Shown: piece by piece, positions 17,711 to 26,879 of the stretch | Layout: every line of letters starts with the position of its first letter | Position numbering within the stretch: the stretch's first letter is position 1 | Assembly (NCBI RefSeq): GCF_000746255.1 | Contig: NZ_JQKW01000001.1 | Coordinates: 18,180 to 82,179 of the forward strand | Length of the DNA: 64,000 bases | Reading direction: 5' to 3' | From: Thermodesulfobacterium hydrogeniphilum | Lineage (GTDB): Bacteria; Desulfobacterota; Thermodesulfobacteria; Thermodesulfobacteriales; Thermodesulfobacteriaceae | The notes under the pieces: model-generated | The model's database searches: none | What the model was told of the DNA's origin: nothing | The model's input: the letters and a program-made list of their open reading frames with translations, nothing else | Program-made: the position numbers and the translations under genes

Positions 17711-19687
17711 ATGCCGGAACTTGAATCTTTATTAAAAGAAAGTAGAGTTTTTTATCCACCTCAAGAAGGTAAAGATCAAGCTTATATTTCTTCACGTTAT
17801 CAATATAGGCAAATTTATCAATATTCTTTAGAAGATCCTGATGAATTTTGGGCTGAAAGAGCTAAAGAATTAATAACTTGGTTTAAATACTGGAACAGAA
17901 CCTGTTATTGGGATTTTTATAAACCAGAAATAAAGTTTTTTGAAGGTGGAAAACTTAATGCCTGTTTTAACTGTGTAGATAGACATTTAGAAGATCCGGC
18001 TGTTAAAAATAAAGCCGCTATAATATGGCAGGGAGAACCAGATAGAGAAATAAAAGTTTACACTTATCAAATGCTTCATAGTGAGGTATGTAAATTTGCT
18101 AAAATATTAAAGAATTTAGGAGTAGAAAAAGGAGATAGAGTTACTATTTATCTTCCTACTATGCCTGAAGCTATAGCAGCAATGCTTGCCTGTGCACGCA
18201 TAGGTGCTATTCATAGTGTAGTATTTGGAGGATTTTCAGCTGAGGCATTAAAGGTTCGTATTCTTGATGCTCAAGCAAAAGTTTTAATTACTTGTGATGG
18301 AACTTATAGAGCAGGAAGAAGAATTTCTCTTTTAGATAGAGCAGAAGAGGCTGTAAAAGATTGTGATTGTATAGAACATTGTATAGTAATAAATCGTTTT
18401 GGAGATCCTATAGAGCTTAAAGATAATAGATGTATTTTATACGATGATCTAAAAAAAGATTTAAGCATTTCTGAATATTGTGAATATGAAGTAATGGATG
18501 CAGAAGATCCTCTTTTTATTCTTTATACTTCAGGGACCACAGGAAAACCTAAGGGGGTTTTTCACACAACAGGAGGTTATTTAGTTTACGCTGCACATAC
18601 TACACAATGGGCTTTTGATTTAAAACCTGAAGACATTTTTTGGTGCACAGCTGATATTGGATGGATAACAGGACATACCTATGTAGTATATGGGCCTTTA
18701 GCTCTTGGAGCTACAGTATTTATATATGAAGGAGTTCCTACTTATCCCAATCCTGGAAGGTGGTGGGAATTGGTAGATCGTTATCAGGTTACTATCTTTT
18801 ATACTGCTCCTACTGCTATTAGAGCTCTTATGCGTGAAGGAGAGGAATGGCCTAAAAAATACAATCTTTCCAGTTTAAGACTTCTTGGAACAGTAGGAGA
18901 GCCTATTAATCCTGAAGCCTGGCTTTGGTATTATAAAAATGTAGGACATGAGCGCTGTCCTATTGTAGATACTTGGTGGCAGACAGAAACAGGTGGGCAT
19001 ATGATAGCACCTATTCCTTATGCTGTTCCTCAAAAGCCAGGTTCTGCGACATATCCTTTGCCTGGAATTGAACCAGTGATTTTAAGATCAGATGGAACAG
19101 AAGCAGATATTAATGAAGGTGGTCATTTATGTATTAAAAGAGCTTGGCCAGGTATGGCAAGAGGTGTTTGGGGTGATCCTCAAAGATTTAAAGAAGTTTA
19201 TTTTAGCAGATTCCCAGGATATTACTATACAGGAGACGGAGCTCGGAAAGACGAAGATGGATATTTCTGGATTATGGGAAGATTGGATGATGTTATCAAT
19301 GTTTCAGGACATCGTTTGGGAACCATGGAGTTAGAATCTGCTTTTGTAGAACATCCTGCAGTAGCAGAGGCAGCTGTAGTAGGATTTCCTCATGATATAA
19401 AGGGAGAAGGTATTTTTGCTTATATTGTATTAAAAGAAGGTTATGAACCTTCTGAAGAGCTCAGAAAAGAATTAGTACAACATATTAGAAAAGTTATTGG
19501 ACCTGTAGCTACACCTGATTATATTCTTTTTGCTCCAGGTCTTCCAAAAACAAGAAGTGGAAAAATTATGAGAAGAATTTTAAGAAAATTAGCTGCTGGT
19601 CAATATGAAGATCTGGGAGACACTACTACCCTTGCTGAACCAGAAATTGTAGAAAAATTAAAAGAGCTTAGAGAGAATTTAAGTTAA
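17711..19687 (+). CDS. acs: AMP-forming acetyl-CoA synthetase
   Basis: A 658-residue enzyme that activates acetate with ATP to acetyl-CoA, AMP and PPi. Motifs in order are the adenylate-forming signature LYTSGTTGKPKG (about residues 271-282), the acetate-pocket segment around DTWWQTETGGHMI, YYTGDGARKDEDGY, GHRLGTMELESAFVEHPAV, and the C-terminal KTRSGKIMRR with the catalytic, acetylatable Lys near residue 618. Length and motifs are normal for Acs. It has a strong ribosome site (AGGAGGTG) and ends in a strong terminator. With the ADP-forming synthetase upstream, the cell has both a reversible and an irreversible route between acetate and acetyl-CoA. Confidence 0.95.
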   Translation: MPELESLLKESRVFYPPQEGKDQAYISSRYQYRQIYQYSLEDPDEFWAERAKELITWFKYWNRTCYWDFYKPEIKFFEGGKLNACFNCVDRHLEDPAVKNKAAIIWQGEPDREIKVYTYQMLHSEVCKFAKILKNLGVEKGDRVTIYLPTMPEAIAAMLACARIGAIHSVVFGGFSAEALKVRILDAQAKVLITCDGTYRAGRRISLLDRAEEAVKDCDCIEHCIVINRFGDPIELKDNRCILYDDLKKDLSISEYCEYEVMDAEDPLFILYTSGTTGKPKGVFHTTGGYLVYAAHTTQWAFDLKPEDIFWCTADIGWITGHTYVVYGPLALGATVFIYEGVPTYPNPGRWWELVDRYQVTIFYTAPTAIRALMREGEEWPKKYNLSSLRLLGTVGEPINPEAWLWYYKNVGHERCPIVDTWWQTETGGHMIAPIPYAVPQKPGSATYPLPGIEPVILRSDGTEADINEGGHLCIKRAWPGMARGVWGDPQRFKEVYFSRFPGYYYTGDGARKDEDGYFWIMGRLDDVINVSGHRLGTMELESAFVEHPAVAEAAVVGFPHDIKGEGIFAYIVLKEGYEPSEELRKELVQHIRKVIGPVATPDYILFAPGLPKTRSGKIMRRILRKLAAGQYEDLGDTTTLAEPEIVEKLKELRENLS

Positions 19688-19709
19688 ATATTGTTAAATT
19701 TTATAATCT

Positions 19710-19748
19710 AAAGACCTATAGGGAGAATCCCTATAGGTCTTTTTATTT
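19710..19748 (+). terminator. Rho-independent terminator after acs
   Basis: A perfect stem of about 14 bp (AAAGACCTATAGGG paired with CCCTATAGGTCTTT) around a five-base AGAAT loop, followed by a T-rich tail. It ends 13 nt before the alcohol dehydrogenase start, so that gene needs its own promoter or readthrough. Confidence 0.93.
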
Positions 19749-19760
19749 TTGGAGGTGTTT

Positions 19761-20924
19761 ATGAAAAGTTTTGAGTTTCAATTACCTACTAAAGTAATTT
19801 TTGGAAGAGATGCCTTAAAAAAAATTCCCAAGGAAGTTTCTCAAATAGGTAAAAAAGCTTTATGGGTTTATGGTAAAGACTCTATTAAACGGTACGGACT
19901 TTATGAAAAGATAAAAGATTTATTAGAAAAATCTAAAATAGAGTATATAGAATTTGGAGGGATCAAATCTAATCCTCTTTTATCTAAGGTCTTAGAAGGT
20001 GTAAAAATAGCAAAAGAAAACAAAATAGATTTTATTTTAGCTACAGGAGGAGGAAGTGTTATTGATACTGCTAAAGCTATTGCCTGTGGATATTATAATG
20101 AGGAAAAGATCTGGGATTTTTATGAAAGAAAAGCATTTCCAGATAGAGCTTTACCCTTGGTTACAATTTTAACTATAGCAGGAACAGGTTCAGAGCTCAA
20201 TAATATAAGCGTAATAGTAAATGATGAAACAAGATTAAAACTTTCTATGAGTTCGCCTGTTTTATTTCCTAAGATCACTTTTTTAAATCCTGATTTAACT
20301 TTAACAGTGCCTCCTGATTATACAGCTTATGGTGCCTTTGATGCTTTTTCTCATGTCTTTGAAATTTTTATAAGCAGAGAATACAAAAAAGAATGTCTCA
20401 CAGAAGATTTTATGATTATGCTTATGAAAAACATTATAAAATGGTCTGTAAAAGCAGTAAATAAACCCGATGATTATGAAGCCAGAGCTAATATAATGTG
20501 GGCTTCCTCTTTGGCTTTGTGCGGTCTTACAAAATCCGGAATAGGAAGATATAGATTTATTATCCATGCTATAGAACATACTTTAAGTGGAATTTACGAT
20601 TTACCTCATGGATTAGGATTGGCTATTCTTACTTTAGCTTGGTTGAAAAAAAATAAAGAAAAAGATATGGTTAAAAGATTTTTTGAAAAGGTTTTTGATT
20701 TAACTATAAAAAAAGATAAATCAAAATTAGATTTAGGCATAGAACTTTTTGAAAGCTGGTTAAAAGAATTGAGATTACCTTTGAATTTAAAAGATCTGAA
20801 AATTCCTAAGAAAGATCTGGATTATTTAGTAGATAAGGCTTATCAAATTTTTACCATCTGGAAAGTAGAGGAATATAGCAAGGAATCAATTAAAGAGATT
20901 TTAGAGACTGCCTACTCAAATTAA
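19761..20924 (+). CDS. Iron-containing alcohol dehydrogenase (BDH-like)
   Basis: A 387-residue group III alcohol dehydrogenase. The cofactor loop is ATGGGSVIDTAKAIA (residues about 90-105). The metal ligands are in DAFSHVFE and in HAIEHTLSGIYDLPHGLG, giving the Asp-His-His-His set. The close relatives are NADPH-dependent butanol dehydrogenases (YqhD/BdhA type). The start is ATG 19761 behind GGAGGT; a TTG at 19749 in the same frame is rejected because it would contain the ribosome site. Likely function is reducing aldehydes to alcohols, alongside the aldehyde oxidoreductase and acyl-CoA enzymes in this region. Substrate is not known. Confidence 0.9.
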   Translation: MKSFEFQLPTKVIFGRDALKKIPKEVSQIGKKALWVYGKDSIKRYGLYEKIKDLLEKSKIEYIEFGGIKSNPLLSKVLEGVKIAKENKIDFILATGGGSVIDTAKAIACGYYNEEKIWDFYERKAFPDRALPLVTILTIAGTGSELNNISVIVNDETRLKLSMSSPVLFPKITFLNPDLTLTVPPDYTAYGAFDAFSHVFEIFISREYKKECLTEDFMIMLMKNIIKWSVKAVNKPDDYEARANIMWASSLALCGLTKSGIGRYRFIIHAIEHTLSGIYDLPHGLGLAILTLAWLKKNKEKDMVKRFFEKVFDLTIKKDKSKLDLGIELFESWLKELRLPLNLKDLKIPKKDLDYLVDKAYQIFTIWKVEEYSKESIKEILETAYSN

Positions 20925-21008
20925 AATCATTCTAATTTTCAAAAATAACTTGTCTTTTAAATTAATTTAGTATAAGATAAATATTATAAAACATTTTAGG
21001 AGAATCTT

Positions 21009-22055
21009 ATGTCGTATAAAGTATACTTTTTTGAAATAGAAAAAGCTTGGGAGAAACAGTTATATCTTAAAAAACTAAAAGAAAAATTACAAGATCTTTT
21101 TGAAGAAATGGATATAACTTTTACCAATGATTTTTTAGACGAAAATACCTGTCAGAATTATCAGGATGTAGATATTGCTGTAATACAAATAAAATCCCAT
21201 GTTACGGAAAATGTAATAAATCAATTACCTAATCTGAAATTTTTGATTACAAGAACTACAGGAACAGATCATATAGATATTTTAGCCTGTCAGAAAAAAG
21301 GTGTAATTATAGCTAATTGTTCTCACTATGCTTCAACTACTGTAGCTGAATATACTATAGCTTTAGTTTTTGCTTTGGCCAAAAAATTAAAGCCAGCTAT
21401 TGAAAAGAGTAAAGTTTTAGATTTTTCCAAAGAAGGATTATTAGGAATAGATCTTATTGACAAAACCATAGGTATTGTAGGCACAGGGAGAATAGGAAGT
21501 GAGGTAGCAAGAATAGCTCATGGAATTGGTATGGAAATTTTGGCTTACGATATTTCTCCTTCACAAGAATTGGCTAAGAAATATAATGTTAATTACGTAG
21601 ATTTAGATACTTTATTAAAAAGATCTGATGTTATAACGATATTGATTCCTTATTATCCCAAAACTCACCATTTAATAAATAAAGACAATATTAGATTAGT
21701 AAAAGATGATGCTATTTTTATTAATACAGCCAGAGGTCCTATAGTAGATACAGAAGCTTTAATCTGGGCTTTACGCAACAATAAATTACAAGGAGGAATT
21801 GCTTTAGATGTTTTTGAAGGAGAAAAGGTACTTTTAGAAATATCTAATTCACTTAACAAAACTTTTACATTAGAAGAATATGAAAAGGCTTTAAAAGTTT
21901 TATATTTATTAAAATTTCCTAACACAATCTTTACACCGCATGTAGCTTTTTATACAAAAGATGCTATTGAAAGAGTTATAGACTGGGTGGTAGATAATAT
22001 TTACCAGTTTCTTACTTATAAAACATTACCTAATAAATATAGGTTTTATTTTTGA
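21009..22055 (+). CDS. D-isomer specific 2-hydroxyacid dehydrogenase (D-lactate dehydrogenase-like)
   Basis: A 348-residue NAD-dependent dehydrogenase. The Rossmann motif is GIVGTGRIGSEVA; the catalytic Arg is in NTARGPIVDTEAL, the Glu in ALDVFEGE, and the His in TPHVAFYTKDA. A moderately long segment between Glu and His (SNSLNKTFTLEEYEKALKVL region) resembles D-lactate dehydrogenases rather than glycerate or phosphoglycerate enzymes. Its ribosome site is AGGAGA. The upstream sequence TATAAGATAAATATTA at 20971-20986 is identical to one before the periplasmic hydrogenase operon, consistent with a shared promoter element. It overlaps the convergent RibD-like gene by 10 nt. Confidence 0.86.
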   Translation: MSYKVYFFEIEKAWEKQLYLKKLKEKLQDLFEEMDITFTNDFLDENTCQNYQDVDIAVIQIKSHVTENVINQLPNLKFLITRTTGTDHIDILACQKKGVIIANCSHYASTTVAEYTIALVFALAKKLKPAIEKSKVLDFSKEGLLGIDLIDKTIGIVGTGRIGSEVARIAHGIGMEILAYDISPSQELAKKYNVNYVDLDTLLKRSDVITILIPYYPKTHHLINKDNIRLVKDDAIFINTARGPIVDTEALIWALRNNKLQGGIALDVFEGEKVLLEISNSLNKTFTLEEYEKALKVLYLLKFPNTIFTPHVAFYTKDAIERVIDWVVDNIYQFLTYKTLPNKYRFYF

Positions 22056-22711
22056 ACTTTCCATTCACTAATTAAAAATTTGTCAATTATAAAATGATTA
22101 ACAATTTCCAACCTGAGAATTTTTTTAAGACTTTTAAAACCTTCTCCACCTACTAAAGTAGGAACATTTTCTCCACCTATAATAACAGGTAGATGTATAA
22201 TTCTAATTTCATCTATATAGCCTTTTCTTGCAAGTTCCCAATTTATAGAAGCTCCACCTTCTACCATAAGTTTTTTTATTCCTCTGTTATAAAGTTCTGG
22301 AAGGAGGATATCAAAATCTACCAAATCTTCACCTGCGATAATAACTTCAGCACCCAATTTTTTAATTTTTTCTATTCTTTCTTGAGGTGCTCTTTTGGTG
22401 GTAACTATAATAGTAGGAGCTTCCTTAGAGAAAATGCTGGCATTTAAAGGAACATTAGCAGTAGAACAGGGAATAATACGAATTGGATTTTTACCCTCTA
22501 CATATCTTACAGTAAGACTTGGATCATCAGTTCTTACAGTTTCGCATCCTACCATGATACCATCAACATTTGCTCTAATACTGTGGAGATATTTATAAAC
22601 TTCTGTAGTCATTATACTCATAAGTTCTTTGCTTGAAGCACCTCTATACAAAGTTAATTTACCATCTATAGTAACTTCTGAAGTTATAATAATATATGGT
22701 CTATTCATCAT
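22046..22711 (-). CDS. RibD C-terminal-domain reductase (diaminopyrimidine-type)
   Basis: A 221-residue single-domain NADPH reductase of the RibD_C/dihydrofolate-reductase fold: RPYIIITSEVTIDGKLT, DGIMVGCETVRTDDPSLTVR, KLMVEGGASINWELARKGYIDEI and PVIIGGENVPTLVGGEGF. The deaminase half of bacterial RibD is absent, as in archaeal-type 2,5-diamino-6-ribosylamino-pyrimidinone 5'-phosphate reductases of riboflavin synthesis. The start was placed at the first of two adjacent ATGs (22711) behind GGGAGA. It overlaps the upstream CDP-alcohol transferase gene by 11 nt and is likely co-transcribed with it. Whether a full RibD is encoded elsewhere is unknown. Confidence 0.84.
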   Translation of the reverse strand: MMNRPYIIITSEVTIDGKLTLYRGASSKELMSIMTTEVYKYLHSIRANVDGIMVGCETVRTDDPSLTVRYVEGKNPIRIIPCSTANVPLNASIFSKEAPTIIVTTKRAPQERIEKIKKLGAEVIIAGEDLVDFDILLPELYNRGIKKLMVEGGASINWELARKGYIDEIRIIHLPVIIGGENVPTLVGGEGFKSLKKILRLEIVNHFIIDKFLISEWKVQK

Positions 22712-23327
22712 AGGTTCTCCCAAAATTTTTATAAAGATAAATTATTCTGCTTAATAGAGAAAACAGAGTAAGTATAGTAATAATTTTTATACCATAACTT
22801 AATCCTATAGGAGCATTCAATTTTTCTAAAATAGTAAAAATAATAAGACTTATATGAGTTTCTGGTCTGCCAAAGAATCCTACATTTTCTAAAGGATCTT
22901 GGATTTTTCCTTTAACTTTTACTTGATACCCTATTTCTGCATATACTACAGGCTTAATAAAGGAATGCAAAAGAGAAGCTGTTACTGCTACAGTTGCCCA
23001 AAAAGGATCAGTATAAAGATAACCTACTATTCCAAGAATTAAACCATCTACCCATTTATCTGCAATCCAATCAAAAACTGCCCCAAATTTAGTGGGTTTA
23101 CCTGAAAGCCTTGCAACTGTTCCATCTGTTAGATCTAAAATCCCTGAAATAAAGAGAAAAGTTGCAGCAATAGTGAGATTTTCATAATAATAAGCTAAAG
23201 CAGAGGCTGTTCCAAATAAAAGCGAAAAAAAAGTTATTAAATTTGCAGGAATATTTAATCTAAAAAGAACTACTCCAACAGGTGTATAAAATTTTTTTAA
23301 AACTTCTCTTTTTTCTGTTAAATTCAT
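22701..23327 (-). CDS. CDP-alcohol phosphatidyltransferase-family membrane enzyme
   Basis: A 208-residue membrane protein with about five to six hydrophobic helices and the family signature DLTDGTVARLSGKPTKFGAV followed by FDWIADKWVD, i.e. D-x2-DG-x2-AR-x8-G-x3-D-x3-D. It transfers a phospho-alcohol headgroup from a CDP carrier in phospholipid synthesis at the inner membrane. The start is set at ATG 23327 (MNLTEKREVLKKFY). An upstream ATG at 23363 would overlap the promoter -35 and add a non-conserved hydrophobic stretch. With the promoter proposed just upstream, the transcript would be nearly leaderless. It is distinct from a second family member at 34989-35588. The exact headgroup is unknown. 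Confidence 0.83.
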   Translation of the reverse strand: MNLTEKREVLKKFYTPVGVVLFRLNIPANLITFFSLLFGTASALAYYYENLTIAATFLFISGILDLTDGTVARLSGKPTKFGAVFDWIADKWVDGLILGIVGYLYTDPFWATVAVTASLLHSFIKPVVYAEIGYQVKVKGKIQDPLENVGFFGRPETHISLIIFTILEKLNAPIGLSYGIKIITILTLFSLLSRIIYLYKNFGRTYDE

Positions 23328-23335
23328 AAAATAAA

Positions 23336-23363
23336 ATTCTATTATTAAAAAAATAAAAGTCAA
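23336..23363 (-). promoter_or_regulatory. Candidate promoter giving a near-leaderless mRNA
   Basis: On the minus strand TTGACT (complement of 23358-23363) and TAGAAT (complement of 23336-23341) are separated by 16 nt. Only 8 nt separate the -10 box from the ATG at 23327, so transcription would start at or next to the start codon. No Shine-Dalgarno is present. Confidence 0.5.
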
Positions 23364-23466
23364 GCATATTGTATAAGAATCAACTTTTTCTAAACTTGTT
23401 ATTTTGACTTTTCTTTGTAAAATAGAAAAACATCTTTATATTTAAAAAATAATACCTTTAAAGTGT

Positions 23467-24105
23467 ATGGAAATAATTTTTCAAATTATTCACTATTTAT
23501 TATCTTTTTTTGAAAGTAGTAGTTATTTAGGAATCTTTTTTCTTATGCTTTTAGAATCTACTTTAGTTCCTATCCCAAGTGAATTAATAATCCCTCCTGC
23601 AGCCTATTTAGCTTATCAAGGAAAGATGTCTTTAATAGGAGTGGTAATTTCTGGAATATTAGGTAGCCTTGTAGGAGCATTAATAAATTATTATTTAGCT
23701 TTAAATTTTGGTAGACCTGCTTTTTTACATTTTATTAAAAAATATGGAAAGTATGTACTTTTAACAGAGTATTCTTTCCAAAAAATGGAAAAATTTTGGG
23801 ATAATCATGGGCATATCAGCACATTTATTGGAAGACTTCTTCCTGGATTAAGACATGTCATTTCTATTCCTGCAGGTTTTGCCAGAATGGAATTATTTTT
23901 ATTTTGTCTCTATACCACCTTAGGAGCTTTTCTTTGGTGCAGTTTTTTAGCCTTTTGTGGCTATTTTTTTGGTAAAAATGAGATTTTGTTGAAAAAATAT
24001 ATACATAAAGGCTCTTATGGAATAGTTATTTTTTGTATCCTCTTGATAGGATTTTATGTATGGTTTAAACTTAAAAAGACTGAAAAGACTAATAACCATT
24101 TATGA
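23467..24105 (+). CDS. DedA/SNARE-associated family membrane protein
   Basis: A 212-residue integral membrane protein of the DedA (VTT domain) family, thought to translocate or flip lipid carriers at the inner membrane. Landmarks are LLESTLVPIPSELIIPPAAYLA near residues 30-50, GSLVGALINYYLALNFGRPAF, and FIGRLLPGLRHVISIPAGFARM near residues 120-142, where the conserved R-x3-P-x-R pattern occurs. Length is normal. It diverges from the CDP-alcohol transferase gene and its 3' end overlaps the lolA gene by 17 nt tail to tail. No good ribosome site precedes the ATG. Confidence 0.9.
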   Translation: MEIIFQIIHYLLSFFESSSYLGIFFLMLLESTLVPIPSELIIPPAAYLAYQGKMSLIGVVISGILGSLVGALINYYLALNFGRPAFLHFIKKYGKYVLLTEYSFQKMEKFWDNHGHISTFIGRLLPGLRHVISIPAGFARMELFLFCLYTTLGAFLWCSFLAFCGYFFGKNEILLKKYIHKGSYGIVIFCILLIGFYVWFKLKKTEKTNNHL

Positions 24106-24739
24106 TTTGAATATTCTCAGAGAAGTTCAATATAAAAAGCTTATTATCTAAGTTAACATTATATCTTATTTGATTAAAAATTATTCTTATCTTTTCTCCT
24201 GTAGAATTAATGAAAGTGAATTCCTTTACTTCTCCTGTATTTGGACTTACAACAAAAGAGATTTTTTCTACTTTTTTGTCCTTGTAGGCTGGTAAAAAGC
24301 TGACTTTCCAAAAATTTTTATTTAAAACTTTAAAAGATTCTAATTTAAGGTCTTCTTTAATATTTCCTCTTCCACTCATAAAACCAAGAGCTAAGCGAGA
24401 AGAGATCGCCTTTCCTGAGGGATATACAAAGGCTTGTTTTTCTTCAGGATAATAAATATATATATTATCTCCATCAGAAATTATTAAGAATTTTTCAGGG
24501 CTTTTGTATTCCCAGCGAAATTTTCCAGGCTTTTTAATCCAAAGTCTACCTGTTCGTATTTCTTTGTTTCTATCAGGGAAATATGTTTCCTGTAAAAAAT
24601 CAGCTTGAATAGTTTGAATATTTTCATAAAAGTGTTGTATTTTATTTAAAATTTGTTCAATATTTTGAGCAGGTAACTTACAAGGGTTTACGAGGGCCCA
24701 GCACAGGACGAGGACGAACACCATCACTCGGACCAACAA
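24089..24739 (-). CDS. lolA: LolA outer-membrane lipoprotein carrier
   Basis: A 216-residue periplasmic carrier that ferries lipoproteins from LolCDE to the outer membrane. A signal peptide covers about residues 1-25 (MVFVLVLCWALVNPCKLPAQ). The LolA body has TIQADFLQETYFPDRN, GRLWIKKPGKFRWEYKSPEKFLIISDG, YYPEEKQAFVYPSG and TGEVKEFTFINSTGEKI. The start may be 24739 or the nearby ATG 24724. In either case the signal peptide is encoded inside the 3' end of ftsK (overlap up to 62 nt), so the two genes are tightly coupled. Its presence shows an outer membrane and agrees with the lipobox proteins in this window. Confidence 0.9.
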   Translation of the reverse strand: MLVRVMVFVLVLCWALVNPCKLPAQNIEQILNKIQHFYENIQTIQADFLQETYFPDRNKEIRTGRLWIKKPGKFRWEYKSPEKFLIISDGDNIYIYYPEEKQAFVYPSGKAISSRLALGFMSGRGNIKEDLKLESFKVLNKNFWKVSFLPAYKDKKVEKISFVVSPNTGEVKEFTFINSTGEKIRIIFNQIRYNVNLDNKLFILNFSENIQIINGY

Positions 24740-26753
24740 TTCCTTCCTCCTCCATTTTTTCTACTAACCTCGCTGCTCTATTATAACCTATTTTTAATTT
24801 TCTTTGAAGCATGGAAACAGAAATTTTTCCATATTGATAAGCAATCTTTAAAGCTTCCTCATAAAGCGGATCATCTATATCTGTTCCTTTAACATTTTCA
24901 TTTTCTTCTTCAATCTCAATATTAGCTAAATATTTTGGCTTACCTAAGGATTTTAAATACTCTGCTAATTTTTTTACTTCTTTTTCAGAAATATAAGGGC
25001 CATGAATTCTTTCTAAATAAGAGGAACCCGGTGGCATAAAAAGCATATCTCCTGCTCCAAGAAGTCTTTCTGCACCCTGAGTATCAAGTATAGTTCTGGA
25101 ATCAACCTTAGAAGTAACCTGAAAAGATATACGAGCAGGGAAATTTACTTTTATAAGACCTGTAATTACATCCACAGAAGGTCTTTGAGTAGCAACCAAT
25201 AGATGTATTCCTGCTGCTCTTGCCATTTGAGCAAGTCTGGTAAGCAGAGTTTCTACTTCTTTAGAAGATACAACCATCAAATCTGCCAGTTCATCTATAA
25301 CCATTACAATATAAGGCATTTTTTCCTCAAAATTTTCATTATAAGATTCTAAATTTCTGGCACCTACTTCTTCAAAAATTGTATATCTTCTTTCCATTTC
25401 ATTAACTAACCATCTTAAAGCTTTGGTTGCCAGTTTGGGTTCTAAAACTACAGGATGAAGTAAATAAGGAATATCTTCATATACAGAAAGTTCTATCCTT
25501 TTAGGATCTATCATTAAGAATCTAATTTCTTCTGGAGTGCTTTTATAAATAAGACTTAAAATTACACTGTGTAAAAAAATACTTTTTCCTGAACCTGTGC
25601 TCCCTGCAATTAAGAGATGAGGCATTTTTCTTAAATCAGTTACTATTGGATTTCCAGAAATATCTTTACCAAGTGCTATAGTTAAAGGAGAATTGGATTT
25701 TTGGAAAACTGGGCTTTGTAAAATTTCTTTTAAATAAACCCATTCTCTTTGAGGATTGGATATTTCAATTCCAATAACACTTTTTCCTGGAATGGGAGCA
25801 ACAATTCTTACACTTTTAGCAGAAAGCCCTAAAGCAAGATCATCTACCAAGCTTTGAATTTTACTTATCTTTATTCCAGGAGCAGGTTTGAATTCAAAAA
25901 CTGTAATTACAGGTCCAGGGAAAATACCCACTACTTCACCCTCTATACCAAATTCCTTCAATTTAGAAACAAGAAGAAGAGCCCTTTCTTTTAATTCTTC
26001 AGGCTTGATTTTATAAGAAAAAGATGGAGGATCTTCCAGAATTTCCAAAGGAGGAGGTAATTTCTTAGGAAGATCTTCTGGTATTTCTTCTGTTTCAGAT
26101 TCCTGATTATTTTCAATTTTTTGTTCTATAGTTGTTTTATATTTATTTTCTTCAAGATCGGATTCTTTTTGAAAATCAGATTTTTTAGAAACTGTATCTT
26201 TATTTTTAAAGAAAAAATAATAAATCTTTTTTAAAAAAGATTTAAAATTGAAAATAAAGACTTTTTTAGGAAATCGTAGCCCTATAAAAACAGCAATAAT
26301 AAACAATAATATAATAAAAAGAAAAAATCCCAAAGTTCCAATAAAAGAAATCAAAAAAGAGGATAATTCTCCTATTAATCCTCCATTAAGAGGATATTTG
26401 TTAAAAAGATAGGTATTTTTAATTCTAAGAATTCCAAAAAGGTAGGTTAAACTGAGGGAAAAGCAGATTAGAATAAGAAACAAACTTCCAAAAATTCTTT
26501 TAAAAGAAACTCCGAAAAGATATAAAATTAAACCTAAAATCATAAAAGGAGGGATGAAAACCGAGGAAAACCCAAAAATAAAGTATATTAAAGAAGATAA
26601 ATAAGCTCCTAATACACCTCCTAAATTTTTTATTTCTTCTGCTCCAAAAACTCCAATACCAGGATCATAGGGATTAAAGGAATATATAGAAATTGTTAAA
26701 AAGCTTATGATAAAAAGGATTAAAATGTATATAATAGTTTTTTTATTAAACAT
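24678..26753 (-). CDS. ftsK: FtsK/SpoIIIE DNA translocase
   Basis: A 691-residue DNA pump that moves chromosome dimers through the division septum. The N-terminal about 170 residues contain four to five membrane helices, followed by a short acidic linker (about 170-230), an alpha/beta motor domain with Walker A GSTGSGKS near residues 381-389, Walker B MIDELADLMV and ATQRPSVDVITG, and a C-terminal gamma winged-helix domain (KISVSMLQRKLKIGYNRAARLV). The linker is much shorter than in Escherichia coli FtsK. The last 62 nt overlap the lolA signal peptide. Confidence 0.95.
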   Translation of the reverse strand: MFNKKTIIYILILFIISFLTISIYSFNPYDPGIGVFGAEEIKNLGGVLGAYLSSLIYFIFGFSSVFIPPFMILGLILYLFGVSFKRIFGSLFLILICFSLSLTYLFGILRIKNTYLFNKYPLNGGLIGELSSFLISFIGTLGFFLFIILLFIIAVFIGLRFPKKVFIFNFKSFLKKIYYFFFKNKDTVSKKSDFQKESDLEENKYKTTIEQKIENNQESETEEIPEDLPKKLPPPLEILEDPPSFSYKIKPEELKERALLLVSKLKEFGIEGEVVGIFPGPVITVFEFKPAPGIKISKIQSLVDDLALGLSAKSVRIVAPIPGKSVIGIEISNPQREWVYLKEILQSPVFQKSNSPLTIALGKDISGNPIVTDLRKMPHLLIAGSTGSGKSIFLHSVILSLIYKSTPEEIRFLMIDPKRIELSVYEDIPYLLHPVVLEPKLATKALRWLVNEMERRYTIFEEVGARNLESYNENFEEKMPYIVMVIDELADLMVVSSKEVETLLTRLAQMARAAGIHLLVATQRPSVDVITGLIKVNFPARISFQVTSKVDSRTILDTQGAERLLGAGDMLFMPPGSSYLERIHGPYISEKEVKKLAEYLKSLGKPKYLANIEIEEENENVKGTDIDDPLYEEALKIAYQYGKISVSMLQRKLKIGYNRAARLVEKMEEEGIVGPSDGVRPRPVLGPRKPL

Positions 26754-26879
26754 AATTATAAATTATAAAAATTATTTACTGTTTATATAGGTTTGAATAT
26801 TTCAAAAAATTTTTATAGTATTATAATTATAAATCTCTTTTTTTGAAATAACAATTTATTAAACCAAAAATAATTAAAA

